A stretch of DNA of 64,000 nucleotides from Isoetes taiwanensis (lineage: Eukaryota; Streptophyta; Lycopodiopsida; Isoetales; Isoetaceae). The translations under genes and the position numbers were made by a program. The stretch spans positions 7,832,655 through 7,896,654 of the forward strand of contig JAJEKV010000054.1 of the NCBI GenBank assembly GCA_021234155.1, read 5' to 3'. Position 1 is the stretch's first letter; each line of letters begins with the position of its first letter. This document shows positions 1 to 10,800 of the stretch, piece after piece. The notes below the pieces were generated by a model that had not been told where the DNA came from, ran no database searches, and saw only the letters and a list, made by a program, of their open reading frames with translations.

Positions 1-52
1 TGGTCCGTCGTATGCATGAATAGTCCCTGCATCAGGGAGGCACAGACTAACA
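1..52 (-). repeat. 3' LTR, 5'-most part only (rest outside the window)
   Basis: These 52 bases match 18666-18717 apart from a few small changes. In element orientation the LTR starts TGTTAGTC at position 52. The remainder of the LTR lies left of the window. Confidence 0.8.
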
Positions 53-65
53 CTCCCCCACCAAA
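53..65 (-). other. Polypurine tract of LTR retrotransposon
   Basis: The plus-strand run CTCCCCCACCAAA directly abuts the LTR. On the minus strand it reads TTTGGTGGGGGAG immediately before TGTTAG. The related LTR at 19703 is followed by almost the same tract (19704-19718), which supports its role as plus-strand primer. Confidence 0.75.
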
Positions 66-1224
66 CGCGACACTCGGGGTGAAGAAAGGAGGAAGTGTCT
101 CTCAGGGGCGGGAAGCCATCGGCCTGAAAGTGATCCTCACGGAGTGAGGACGCACCATTATGGTAAGTGCCAATGAGATCCCCGGGCGTATTTGAAGAGC
201 AGGAGGAGTGTTGAGCCCAAGGGCGTGATCGGCGGCAATGAGAAAATGAGAGCGCACCATGTCTTCAAGGGCGCATGGGCTTCAAGAAGAAACAAACCGG
301 CACTCCATGAGTAGGCGTGTCCGAGACCGAGGGCACCGACGCGGCGCATTCGGATTGCAAGAAAAGATGGGACGCCGCCGATTTAAAGAGCTGACCAGAT
401 GCACTTGAAAGCACCACGAGTAAACCAGCTTGACGGTGGACCGGCGGATCCGGTGAGGTGGCGGCATTCAAGAAGGTGTCAAGACCATGAAGAGCATCGC
501 CAGGCGCGCTGCCAACCACGCCATTGGCAATATAGATCCAATTTGTAGTGTTATCAAGGGTGGCACCATCCTCCCAATTGAGCCCGGCACAAAACGGGGA
601 TCCCAACGGAGATCCGGCCGAGATCTGGAGGAGGAGTCCATCCAAAGATGGCCATCCATGACCTTGGTCCAAAAGGGGAGACGCCAATCGAGGTGAGGAA
701 CCCGGGGCGGAGGGACACCCGGGGAAGCATAGGGAGAGGGACCATGCCCGTGGGCGTGGGCCGAAAGAGCCTGCCCCTGAATTCACCTGACAAGGGCGGA
801 TCAAGAGCTTTGCACCGTGGTCCCAAAACGAAGGTGGAGCCGAGAGTTTACAGGAGGGCTATCCCAACCCGTGGGGACCGCTTGCTATCCGAAGAGCACG
901 CAGCTTGATTGTAACCCGCCAGTCGCGCATATAAACTTGTGCAAAGGGAAGATCCTCGGGATGTCCCGTGATACTTCCTTATCCGTTCGCGGCTTCCGGC
1001 TTGCCGAGAGGGCAAATGATGAGCAAGCTCGGGCATGTACTCTTGATGAAGAGCATGTGTCCGATCATGATCGAACGTATAGGGGTTGTTATCCAAAAGC
1101 AACCATTGAAGTGTGGGATCACCCCGAAAGTTCCTCGATGTGGCCCATCTCGAAATTTGTCCCGTGTATCGGCCGGATAGAAATCATGAAAAATGTACGC
1201 TATTGGTTGAACAACTCAAGGTGA
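66..1224. other. 3' non-coding region of the LTR retrotransposon
   Basis: This stretch lies between the polypurine tract and the accessory ORF. Several short ORFs occur on both strands but none resembles a known protein. I see only retrotransposon 3' untranslated sequence. Confidence 0.5.
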
Positions 1225-2808
1225 TCATATCCCGGATCGTCCACGATGAATGAGATCAAAGACTAAAAGGGCGCAAAATAAACCTTTGTCTTCAACAGAG
1301 AGGTCTGGCCAGATTCGAAGAAAATCTGCAGTGCGCAGGGGAACATCAACGGGACCATCAGCCATATGCCACTTCAGAAGAAAGAGGTGGCGGCGGGCAA
1401 CCACATAATCCAGATAACTGGAAGAAATAGGGAAGTCAACAGGCAGGTTGAGAGCAATGGTAACATAGCCTTCAAGTTTGGTCTGAGCCTCATCAGCAGA
1501 CTGAATAGCTTGCTGTAGCTGTTGTTCGAGGTCACGGATCCGGTTCTCCTTTTCTAACAGAATATGGATCGGGTCACGGACCCGTTTCTGAGAAGTTGTG
1601 ACATGGGAGGAGGATTGCCCAGGAACATTGAGTCGGAGCCGGGCAATCTCAGCGTCATCAAGAACTTTCTGTTTCTGAGCCTCCATAAGCTGATCTTGGA
1701 GAGATGTGAGCTGAGAGGTCTGCGTGGAAAGCTGAGCTGTCAAAGAGGCAAGTTGAGCGTCACGCGCTGTGAGGTCTTGGGCTTGAGTGTTGTAATTCCG
1801 AGAGAGTTCTGTATACAGCGTGTCCAGTTTGGCAATGTCTTTATCCTTGTCAACCAAGAGAGTCTCTCGTGCCTTGACCTGCTCCAATAATTCTTGAATG
1901 GTGGTCTGCAATTGAGCCTGCTGATCAGCAAGCAGATTACTCTGATGTTGGGCAGCCTTGAGATCCTCGCGGGCCTGTAAAAGAGCCTCGTGCTTGTCTT
2001 GAAGCTGGGTCTCCAGAGTATGAACTTGCGTGGTAGCAGCTTGAAGGTCTCGGTGAACCGCGTCGGAGGCCTCCAGGGCCGTTTGAACCCCATTCAGGAG
2101 AGCTTCCTGGGATTCTTGTAACTTGAGAGCAGCAGCTTGAACATCCTGCTGATATTGATACAAAAGCTGGCGATGGTGCTGAGGCGGTGGAGCCGGCTGT
2201 TGCCTTGTTTGTGACGTTTGGGAGACATGGTGAGGACTGGAGTGCTTGGTTTCTGTAGAGGAGGAGGAGACAAAGGACATGCGCAGTCAAGGTTGACATG
2301 ACCGAAGAAGAAGGGCGTGAAGTGCCAACTTGGTGAGTTTGAGGAAGGGACCTACCGAAAGTGGAATCATGAGAATTAGGAGGTGAGGGAGGAAAGTAAT
2401 GACTGAATGATGGCTTGAAGATGGCCACCCACGGAAACTTCGGAGATAGAGGAGGGGCAGCCCTAAGACTGGGCCGACCTCTTGAAGAAGGCGGTAGAAC
2501 AACAATTGGGGCCAATCAATGTGGTGGTTGGAGCGGATAGCAAAGATCACCAAATTATAGAAAGGTTTATTGATATGGGTGTTCTTGATAGAATACCCAA
2601 GGAACTTTTCGCCACGTAAACTTAATAAAAGTTTCATGGGTCTTGGCAATATTTGTCGCGATGTATGTTCGCTGATAAGCGGAGCACCAAACTCAGGTGA
2701 CATCGAGATCCCGTAAGGCAGCCCAAGATAAACAAGGAGTTTGCAAAGGAATATGGAATACCCTCGAAAATCGTGCCGGGTCAAATAAATGGTGGTGCCA
2801 TCGACCAC
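1225..2808 (-). pseudogene. Retrotransposon accessory protein with C-terminal coiled coil, split by one in-frame TGA
   Basis: Two minus-strand ORFs (2808-2287, 173 aa; 2280-1225, 351 aa) lie in the same frame, separated by a single TGA at 2289-2287 and three codons, so they read as one protein of about 528 codons. The first part is hydrophobic and globular-looking, and weakly recalls the plant transposon-associated domains found after integrase in some gypsy elements. The second part starts Ser/Thr/Gln/Pro-rich, then has about 200 residues of Gln/Leu/Ala-rich heptad-like sequence typical of a long coiled coil, then a short folded C-terminus. It is co-oriented with gag-pol and lies 3' of integrase once the LINE is removed. 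The function is unknown. Either the TGA is a mutation or the two halves are made separately from the ATG at 2280. Confidence 0.6.
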
Positions 2809-3540
2809 GCAAGAGTGTATCCATGCGGTCGTTGACGATGTGAGCGAGGAACCGCTTCAATTGGTCCGGATTTGGAGCCTAAAGTTCTATTTGTGAGAAT
2901 TCATAAAGCTCCGGCGCTCACGACTTTTACGATTGGGGCCAACAAGTGCTTCAATGGTGGGCGCCAAGAAGGATAATCGACTCGAAAAAGAGCCGGCTCC
3001 CGGGAGCAAAGAGCTTGAAGTGTAGAAAATTTTGGTGCAGCCATAGCAAAGAGCTTGAAAAAAGAACGGTGATGCAAAAAGCCGAGAGCCGAGAACGAGA
3101 GGACTAAGGCAGAGAGACGAAGGTTCGTGGCGCCAAAAAGGGAGGCGAAGGGCATGATGAGTGCTAAACCGCAACCGCTGATGGTGCCAGTGTCGAGATG
3201 CCAAGGAGGCGATTGAGAGGCAAAAATTTGGCTAAGTCCCCAAAACAAAAAAGGGAGAAACAAGGAACGGTGGAGATGAGACGGAGAGAATGATCTGGAT
3301 GTGACAGTGGCAAAAGGACGCACATTAATGTTTGACGGGCGGAAAAAGAAGGAATGGCATTTAATGCCGGGTAACGCCGGTGGGATATCATTAAAACGAA
3401 GGTGTCGGCGGTACCATGGCTAGATATGCGGCGGGAGAAAAGATTCTTCATTTAGAAACAAATTTTGCATTGCAAACACGCTACGGCGAAGGATTTTCTG
3501 GGTGGCTTCTAAACCGGGGCGCTTCGGCCTAAGGCGCCAT
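2809..3540 (-). other. Retrotransposon region with partial minus-strand reading frames
   Basis: Minus-strand ORFs of 105, 140 and 95 codons overlap here in different frames (3204-2887, 3323-2901, 3451-3164). A Ser/Pro/Leu-rich stretch might be an N-terminal exon of the accessory protein, but no domain is recognisable. The junction with the nested LINE lies somewhere near 3450-3560. I could not identify a perfect target-site duplication with the sequence after the LINE poly(A). Confidence 0.3.
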
Positions 3541-3685
3541 CATGAAATTGTCTCGTGGCGCTCCACCATGCAAAAAATCGGCTCCCCCCCATGAAGAGGA
3601 TGAAATCGCGACCGATCGCCGCTCACGTAGGCTTGGTCGCCCGTAAGGGCAAGCCCAACTCGCCCCCTGATCTTCTCATCTGTTT

Positions 3686-4000
3686 ATGGGTCGACCTCTA
3701 CCCCACCTCAGTAGAAAGCCCAAGCAAGCTCGAGCCTTTGCTATTATCATCCACGGTGATCACTATCTCTGTGGCTGGCTGGAAGGCCCGATTGTAGAAC
3801 TCTGGGAAGCTCTTTTGGAGGAGCAATTTTTTCCAGATCATCTCTTCATTGGTGAAGCAGGTGTCACCCCAGAAAACCCTATTGATCTTGTTGAATGCTG
3901 GCTGGGAGACTACATAGGGGATAGAGAGGCAGCTCCTGTTGGAATTTTCGATGTCTATAGCGAATGGGCCATAGGGAAGATTCGGGTTAAACTATACTAG
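3686..4000 (+). CDS. LINE upstream ORF I, member of a triplicated small protein family
   Basis: This 104-aa ORF starts Arg/Pro/Lys-rich. From about residue 17 it carries a pattern shared with the next two ORFs: a hydrophobic strand, then CGWLEGPxxELW, then a run ending FFP, a middle V-E-x-W segment, and a C-terminus IRVKLY before TAG. I know of no family with this sequence. It is absent from the standard ORF1-ORF2 layout of plant L1 elements. About 300 bp without a convincing ORF follow before ORF II. The start codon is simply the first ATG in frame. Inference: a product of the LINE, possibly RNA- or protein-binding. The alternative is a captured host domain that was triplicated. Confidence 0.55.
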   Translation: MGRPLPHLSRKPKQARAFAIIIHGDHYLCGWLEGPIVELWEALLEEQFFPDHLFIGEAGVTPENPIDLVECWLGDYIGDREAAPVGIFDVYSEWAIGKIRVKLY

Positions 4001-4297
4001 AGGCAGTCTTTGCCTCTTTTCTGCTCAGATTGGCTTAGCTCCAACGAAAGTTGCAATCCATCTTTTACATTATTCCTTGAATCTGGCCTTCGATTCTGGA
4101 ATTTGGTCTTTGGTTTCCACGTGTGGGCCTGTCTCCCTTGCATGCAGTGGCTATTCAGTGGGCTCCTTTTGCCTGCCCTCTTTTCTGGAAGGCGGCTCAT
4201 AATATCATCTATGATTAACATCTTTTTTAGGCTCAGGTCAATACACTCTACTGGTCCAATTTATTGATCCTTTTCAGGTACTGTCCTATGGAGATGA

Positions 4298-4663
4298 GTG
4301 CATCCCTGCTTCAAATTCACAGCCTTTCTTTCAATGGGCTGCCCATTGCCTTCGTCTATAGCCAGTTCTAATTCACAAGCTGCTTCTGGGAAATACTTTG
4401 TGATTGGCATTAGGGAGCAAGAAAGTTTCTGCGGCTGGCTGGAAGGCCCACTCTCTGAGCTATGGATGCTGATGGTAGATGAAAAACTTTTCCCTGCCCT
4501 TTTCTTTACGAAAGCAGCAAGCAGCTCATCCTTTCATCCTGTTGCCACTGTTCTTGAATGGAAAATTGTTTTTCTAGGGGCTGATCAACCCTGCTCCTCA
4601 ACATTTAGGCTGTTCTTCCCAGCTTTGGCTGATCACATCACTCTAGAAGTTTACAGAGCCTAA
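4298..4663 (+). CDS. LINE upstream ORF II, paralogue of ORF I
   Basis: The ORF is 121 aa. After a Ser-rich leader of about 30 residues it has a hydrophobic strand, then FCGWLEGPLSELW, then DEKLFP, then VLEWK, a Phe-rich stretch and a C-terminus ITLEVYRA. The order and spacing match ORF I closely, with near identity in the CGWLEGP..ELW core. It ends 32 bases before the ATG of ORF III, giving a compact polycistronic arrangement. I do not recognise the family. The conserved protein motif between ORFs that are no longer similar as DNA suggests past selection on the protein. Confidence 0.55.
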   Translation: MHPCFKFTAFLSMGCPLPSSIASSNSQAASGKYFVIGIREQESFCGWLEGPLSELWMLMVDEKLFPALFFTKAASSSSFHPVATVLEWKIVFLGADQPCSSTFRLFFPALADHITLEVYRA

Positions 4664-4695
4664 CTGGGTCAGCCCCTCTTAAATGATTTCCCACC

Positions 4696-5127
4696 ATGGA
4701 CTCCCCACCATCTTTTCTTGACTCCCCTCTCCCTCATGTAATCTCAGTCTCTCCCCCCCTTCCCCTCAGCTCGCCACCCTTTTCTCCCAGATCCCCTAGC
4801 CCTCAACCCTCTGATATTTCAACAGCTAGCTCCCCAGCCTCTACTCGTTCTATTTTCAGATCTATTGTTCTAGTGAATCACTCTCATCTTTTCTGGGGAA
4901 TTCTAAACGGCCCTGTGGGAGAACTTTGGGCTACTGTTCTTGATCACGGTGTTCTACATCAGGATCAATTTCGGTGTTTAGGTGGCTTGGTCATTTTGGG
5001 AGACCAATTAGAGGTTCACAGATCAGTCAGGAACCTTATCTTTGGAGATTACCTAGTAGTTCCAAGGCATTCCTTAGTTGTTCAGTGTGATTTCTTTGAC
5101 GCTGAGTTCTTATTGGAGCTTTACTAG
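4696..5127 (+). CDS. LINE upstream ORF III, Pro/Ser-rich leader plus paralogous domain
   Basis: This ORF has 143 aa. The first 50 residues are Pro/Ser-rich and probably disordered. The rest repeats the ORF I/II pattern in diverged form: LFWGILNGPVGELW, a His/Leu segment where the others have FFP, then LIFGDYLVVP, and a C-terminus FLLELY before TAG. The stop codon (5125-5127) is followed directly by the ATG of LINE ORF1 (5128), so ORF1 could be translated by termination-reinitiation. The function is unknown. It is the most diverged of the three copies. Confidence 0.55.
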   Translation: MDSPPSFLDSPLPHVISVSPPLPLSSPPFSPRSPSPQPSDISTASSPASTRSIFRSIVLVNHSHLFWGILNGPVGELWATVLDHGVLHQDQFRCLGGLVILGDQLEVHRSVRNLIFGDYLVVPRHSLVVQCDFFDAEFLLELY

Positions 5128-6570
5128 ATGGAGAAAGCTCATCCAGAAAGGATCCCTATGGAAGGAACTAATGTTAGAACATATGCTCAGGTTTCTGCTC
5201 CAACTATAATGACGACTACTACTGGCAAAGGGAAGATAGTCCCTAGCCCCCAAGGAAAAGTTTCCCTTCATACTGCAGATGTGGCTGATAAAATCCGTTA
5301 TTTCGAGAAATTTGGTTTGATTGGTAAGGTTTGCAGGGGCCACCCAAGCAGGATCGAAATCAAGAAAACTCTGGAAAGAGTTTGCAGGGCTAAAACTGAG
5401 ATTAAAGTCCAAGTTCTTGGGAACACCTACTTCCTCCTAACTGCTGCCACCACGAGAGAGGTTGATGCTCTATTTCGTAAAGGTTTGATCTCTACTCCAA
5501 ATGGGCAAGTGTTCCTGCAAAAATATCGGGCAGAATTCCGAGCTTTTAAGCCCGATGCTCTCTACTACCCAATCTGGATCTCTCTTTCTGATCTGAGTCC
5601 AGAATATTGGAATGAGCAAAGTTTTAAGCTGATTGCCTCTAGGCTGGGAGAGTACGTGTGCATGGACAGTAGGCTTGATGAGGCCCCCAAGATTTGTATT
5701 TCAGTTGATCTTCTTAAGCCTATACCCGAATCTATCCAATTCTCTGGATACTTTGATGAAGACATCAACTTTCAGATTTTAGCAACAGGTTTGCCGATCC
5801 CATGTGCAGTGTGTGGGGTTAGATTGCATGCAGGTGTTAACTGTTCTGTGGACAATCAATGTCCTATCTCTGGATCCCATGTTCCCTTAGAAGGACAAAC
5901 TAATGTTGCAGTCGAGGACGTTGTTGCTATGGTTTTGACAGGCCCAAGATGTACTAGGGAGAAAGGGGAATGTTCCAGGTCTGCCCAAGATGCTACCCCT
6001 GTTGTTCACGATGCTGTTGAACTTCATGGCATGGTTCCTTCTCTCTTCCAGCACGTGGAAAATGCTCTCTCTGCTGGGGCCCCACAGGATATTAATGCTG
6101 GATCCTTTGACCAGTCAAAGATCTTTGAGCAGACAAGGACTCCAAACTTGATCATTGCTAAATCTACTCAATCATCCCCTGCTTTGACTAGTCAAAAAGA
6201 TGACATGGAAAGCTTATCCCCTGCTTTGACTGATCAAAAAGATGACGTGGAAATCTCTCTTGTGACTCATACATGGTTGACCAGTCAATGTGATGATGTG
6301 GCTAATAAGCTGTTTGCAACCAAGTGCACTGACATGAGTAACAGGGCCGATTTGGCTAACCACCTGACTGCAATCAAGAGTGATGCTATGGTGCATAACA
6401 TGGAATCCAATACTGCTGACATGGACAACAAATTGGCTACTCATGTTGATCCAACCCATGGCTCTCTGTCCAATCTCAAGGCTGGCCTGGCTGATAAGAT
6501 GGAGACAGAGGATTGTGCCACTAATGTGAAGAATCCAACCATTGGCAACGCCACACGATGGGGTTACTGA
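5128..6570 (+). CDS. LINE ORF1 protein, DUF4283-like with zinc knuckle
   Basis: The 480-aa protein corresponds to the nucleic-acid-binding ORF1p/gag-like protein of plant L1 elements. Residues about 50-190 resemble DUF4283, with the characteristic IWISLSDLSPEYWNEQS stretch. A zinc knuckle CAVCGVRLHAGVNC (CX2CX4HX4C) follows at about residues 227-240. The C-terminal third is low-complexity, with repeated Q-K-D-D and A-D-x-x-N-K-L units. The start at 5128 immediately follows the stop of ORF III. ORF2 begins about 1.3 kb downstream, an unusually long gap that holds small tandem repeats. The product would package LINE RNA in the cytoplasm or nucleus. The frame is intact. Confidence 0.75.
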   Translation: MEKAHPERIPMEGTNVRTYAQVSAPTIMTTTTGKGKIVPSPQGKVSLHTADVADKIRYFEKFGLIGKVCRGHPSRIEIKKTLERVCRAKTEIKVQVLGNTYFLLTAATTREVDALFRKGLISTPNGQVFLQKYRAEFRAFKPDALYYPIWISLSDLSPEYWNEQSFKLIASRLGEYVCMDSRLDEAPKICISVDLLKPIPESIQFSGYFDEDINFQILATGLPIPCAVCGVRLHAGVNCSVDNQCPISGSHVPLEGQTNVAVEDVVAMVLTGPRCTREKGECSRSAQDATPVVHDAVELHGMVPSLFQHVENALSAGAPQDINAGSFDQSKIFEQTRTPNLIIAKSTQSSPALTSQKDDMESLSPALTDQKDDVEISLVTHTWLTSQCDDVANKLFATKCTDMSNRADLANHLTAIKSDAMVHNMESNTADMDNKLATHVDPTHGSLSNLKAGLADKMETEDCATNVKNPTIGNATRWGY

Positions 6571-6647
6571 CCCTCCAATCATTGTCAATAGTGAAAGTGA
6601 TTTGGCAATAAAACCCCGTGCTACACATCTTTGATTTAGCCCTTGGC

Positions 6648-6800
6648 TCAAAGGATTGTGACAATAACAAGAAGACGACTCTTCCGACCATTGACAATGC
6701 CGCCACCGATGGGTTCACAAAGAAAGGATTGTGACACTAACAAGAAGACGACTCACGACCGACCATTGACAATGCCCCACGATGGGTTCACAGCCCCTCC
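6648..6800 (+). repeat. Two-copy tandem repeat, about 70-75 bp
   Basis: Each unit begins AAGGATTGTGACA, then AACAAGAAGACGACTC, then ACCATTGACAATGC, then GATGGGTTCACA. The two copies differ by a few bases. A partial related copy is seen at the end of ORF1 (CCATTGGCAACGCCACACGA). Confidence 0.65.
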
Positions 6801-7675
6801 AACCATCGTCAATAGTGAAACTCCGGGGACAAGCTTGTAGATGGGGAGGTTGAACAATTGCCAAGGGCAGGCGTGGCTGCCCAAGAATCCTCCCCTTGAA
6901 ATGGATGCATTCACGCCCAAGATACTAACGCTGGAGGAAGAAGAAAGGGAAAAAATAGGTTGAGATGGGGGAAAATCACGGAGAGGAAGGTGTGGTGGAT
7001 CGAATCAAATCCGGTCAGAAGCTTTTGCGGAACCAAAAGTTGGTTACCTTTGATCTCTAATGGAAGGTCCAGCTTCAAGAAGAGGTATCGTCCCAGGACC
7101 TCGCAAACACTGGAGGTTAGTCGGTCATTCTTATTTCTGTTTTGGGTGGGGCAGCAAGTCTTTGTAGACACGGATATGCTAGTGCTTCAATATGGGTAAA
7201 CAAGATCTCATTGTAAGGTTTACCGGATGGATTGGGTTAGCTTCAGGAAAGTTGGTAATGGGAATGAAGGTACAACAGAGTTTTTAAGGCAGGTTTTTTG
7301 GCTTCAGATTGAGCGGTAATGGGAGTCATGATACAGTAGATTTCCTTATGCAGGTTTTATATGTTATGCAAACTAAAGTTTATACAAACTAGGTGGGTAA
7401 TCCCCCCAAGTTTTGATATTTCTATTATCGGATAGCCTACCAACTATCTATATGCGGAATGTATACATTAAATATATCTACTTTTGCCTACATCTTCAAT
7501 GTATTCTTGCATAACACGGCAATGACAAGTCATATTAAAATGATCAATAAGCATGCAAGCAACAAAGATGGGAATCTGTATCAAAGGGTCCATACAAACA
7601 AAGGAATTGTTGAGTCAATTGAAGAGCCAACACTCCAAAAATATGACGGGCCTAGTCTATTACAGTTAAAAAAGA

Positions 7676-7806
7676 AAAACAAATGCCATCCTAAGCCAAA
7701 CACTACGTTGTTTTGGTATGTAAGTCATGGCAGGTACATGGAAAACAAATGCCATCCTAAGCCAAGTACTACCTTGTATTGGTGTATAAGTCATGCAGGT
7801 GCATGG
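7676..7806 (+). repeat. 66-bp tandem duplication
   Basis: AAATGCCATCCTAAGCCAA occurs at 7681 and again at 7747, followed each time by a similar TTGGTRTRTAAGTCATG stretch. The 66-bp period keeps the reading frame. Confidence 0.7.
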
Positions 7807-7868
7807 CAGTTAGGGCAGGTAAAAGTTCTGTCAGATAGGGTATGGTACCTTCAAGTAAACAACCACCA

Positions 7869-10800
7869 ATGAAGGTGATATCATGGAACTTGAGGGGGAT
7901 CAAGGGGACATTAAAACGAGCTAGGGTACTTGCGGCAATAAGGTCAATGGCAGCTGATGTCATTCTTCTCCAGGAACATAGGCTGTCGGATTTTGAAGCT
8001 AGATCTTTGGGAACTTGGGTAGGGGGGCAATATGACTCGTTCACATGCACAGCTCAAGGCACAAAAGGGGGTACTCTCTCTTGTGGAGGGGCCAAAATCT
8101 TTGTACTCAATTCCGGGGCACAAGCGGGAGATGGCGGCGGGTGATTTTGAGACACAGAGTTGTAAGTGGGGTCTTCTCAACATCTACGCTTCTAACAAGC
8201 CTGCAGAAAGGGCCATAATGTGGAAAGAGATTGAGACTTGGATCCTACAGCAACAAGTTGAAAATTGGCTATTGGGGGGAGACCTAAACATGACCGATAT
8301 CTGGGATCAGAAAATCGGACTTCATAGGAACCTGTCAGCTGAAGAGAATGCTTCATGGAACTCCTTACTTGTCAATGTGGGCTTTGCTCTCATTCCACCT
8401 TCTAACACATCCTTCTCTTGGTCCAATAAGCAGAAGGGACATGATCGGGTTTATTGTTTGCTTGACAGATTCTATTTGGCTAACAAGTCAGCTGGCTTCT
8501 TAGACAGATGTTTTGTTGAAGGGGATTTGGCTTTCACCCAGTCTGACCATGTCCCGCAAAAGCTCACCTTCGAGGATGCTCCCACGACTAGGCGGTCTGG
8601 TAATGTCCCCTTCAAATTTAATACCTCTCTAATAGGGAAGTCAGCATTTTGTGATGCATTCCGAGCCTTCTTAGTGTCCCATCCTCAGGAGAATGGGTTG
8701 CCAAGTATGAAAGCATGGATTCAGTTGGTCGGGGGGATTAAGGCTTGGATTAAAAATTGGGGACGAGATAGGGCGCGACAGTTTAAAAGGTCAAAAAATA
8801 CTATATATGACCAACTCAGAATTGCAAAGCAAGAGCTTCTGACAGACCCTTTTAATGTTACCCTTCATTCTTTAGAAGCTGATCTTGAGGGCAGAGCTAA
8901 GGCTATCGAAGAGGAAGAGGCCAGGGGGGCTGCTGTGAGATCCAAAACGAAATGGTATACAGAGGTAGATCATGAGAATTCTAGGCACTTCTTTAGACTT
9001 GCTGGGGCTAGGTTGGCAGAAAACAGTATTACTTCTATCATTGATGATCAACAGAATCGGATTGATTCATATGATGGGATCAGAGCATATGTGAAGGAAA
9101 GTTTTCAACGCATGTTCAAAGAAGACCCCCTTCCCTCCAATTATGACTCTATGCTTCAAAACTGGATGGCAAAAATTCCTTTGGGGGGCAAAATCTCGGA
9201 GAATGACAATAAGTCTTTAATGCGTCATTTGGAGGATGATGAAATCTTCAAAACTCTTTCCTCCCTCGCTTCTGGTAAATCTCCTGGTCCCGATGGTTTT
9301 CCTCCAGAGTTTTTTGTCGAATTTTGGGATCTTCTGGGTCCGGCCTTCCTTCGGGCAATAAGGGGGGCTTGGGAGGCTCGATATCTACACCCAGCTTTGT
9401 CCACAGGTTTTATCTCTCTGGTCCCAAAGGTTGCTAGGCCACAAAAGCTAAATGAATGGAGACCCATAGCGCTGACTAATGTGCTTTATAAGATCATCAT
9501 GAAGATCATTGCCAATCGACTGAAGCCAATTCTCAATAAGGTTATTGGAAGTGAGCAAACGGCTTTCTTACCAGGTAGGCATATTTTGGATAACTTTATC
9601 GCAGCAAGAGAAGGTCTGCATTGGTGTAAACTCTCCAAACAGAAGTGTGTTTTTTTGAAAATGGATTTTCGCAAGGCATATGATACCCTTCGCTGGAGGG
9701 GACTTCAGGATATTATGCTACATATGGGTTTTGATGCTTCCTTTGTTGACATGTCTTTAGGCTTCAACAAACTTGCTTCAGCATCAGTTTTGATTAATGG
9801 GCAACCCTCGGGCCTGTTTGAACTGAGAAAAGGTGTCAGGCAAGGTTGCCCTCTGGCACCCTATCTGTTTTTTATCATAGCAAATTTACTTACTAAGATG
9901 GTCGAATTCAAGATATCTGAGGGCACTCTCACTGGTCTTCAGCTCCCTGACTCCTCGCAAAAGCTTTCAATCATGCAGTATGCAGATGATACGTTCATCT
10001 TCCTTAGATATGATGACTCTAGCTCTGCAGCCTTCCATGAAATTGTAGATGCATTCGGGAAGTTATCAGGGATAGAGCTCAATGCGGCAAAATGTGCAGT
10101 TATTTGGCCCTTCGATGAGGATGTTGATCCGAGGGTAAAAGACTTTGGATTCCGCATTCTTAAAGATGAAGCCACAAAATTGCTTGGTATTCCCTTGGTC
10201 CTTTCTGATAATCTAAAAGGACTCTGGACCCCTATTCTGGACAACCTGAGAACAATCATCAGGAAGTTTATATGGGGGGGAGGAAGGCATAAGGTGGCAT
10301 GGTCGGTACTGTGTATGGATCGAAAGGATGGTGGGATGGGGTGCAAGGACCTGGAAACTCAAGCTCAGGTACTCGCAGGCAAATACGTGTGGAGAGCACT
10401 TCAAGGTATTACCTCCCCTGCTCTGCACTTTGTCAAATATTGGCTTCAACGTTGTTCTTTAAAAGGTAAGCCTTCTTTACCTAGGGAGGAAATGGGTTCC
10501 TTCTTTTATAGTTACAAAATTGCCCAAGGCACATCTCCAATTATGCGGAAGCTGTTAGAGGCTTGGTTAGAAGTTCAAAGTCTTTTTAAGCCAATGGAAG
10601 CTCCCAGGGAGGCTGGAAAACTGAGCATTTTCTGGAACACTCAGATATGGATGAAAAATAACCTCCCTCTTGCTCTTACACACCCCCGCATTTTTCTTAA
10701 ATGGAGGTCAGCAGGAATCACTAGAGTGGCACATCTTTGGGACGGTGTACGGTGGCTCTCCTGGTCTTGCTTTAAAGAAAAGGTTCAAGGTGCAGGGGAG

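Larger units (their letters stand above)
6571..7868 (+). other. LINE inter-ORF region with short tandem repeats
   Basis: No known domain occurs between ORF1 and ORF2. The region begins with a duplicated unit of about 70 bp (6648-6800) related to the end of ORF1, so the ORF1 frame may once have extended further. A 137-codon ORF (7459-7872) contains a 66-bp in-frame duplication, but I could not match it to any family. Confidence 0.45.

Noticed and set aside
3416-3532. 38-codon plus ORF with EGFSGWLLNRG, possibly a fourth copy of the LINE upstream ORF family
   Set aside because: Similarity is limited to a few residues and it overlaps minus-strand frames of the host element.
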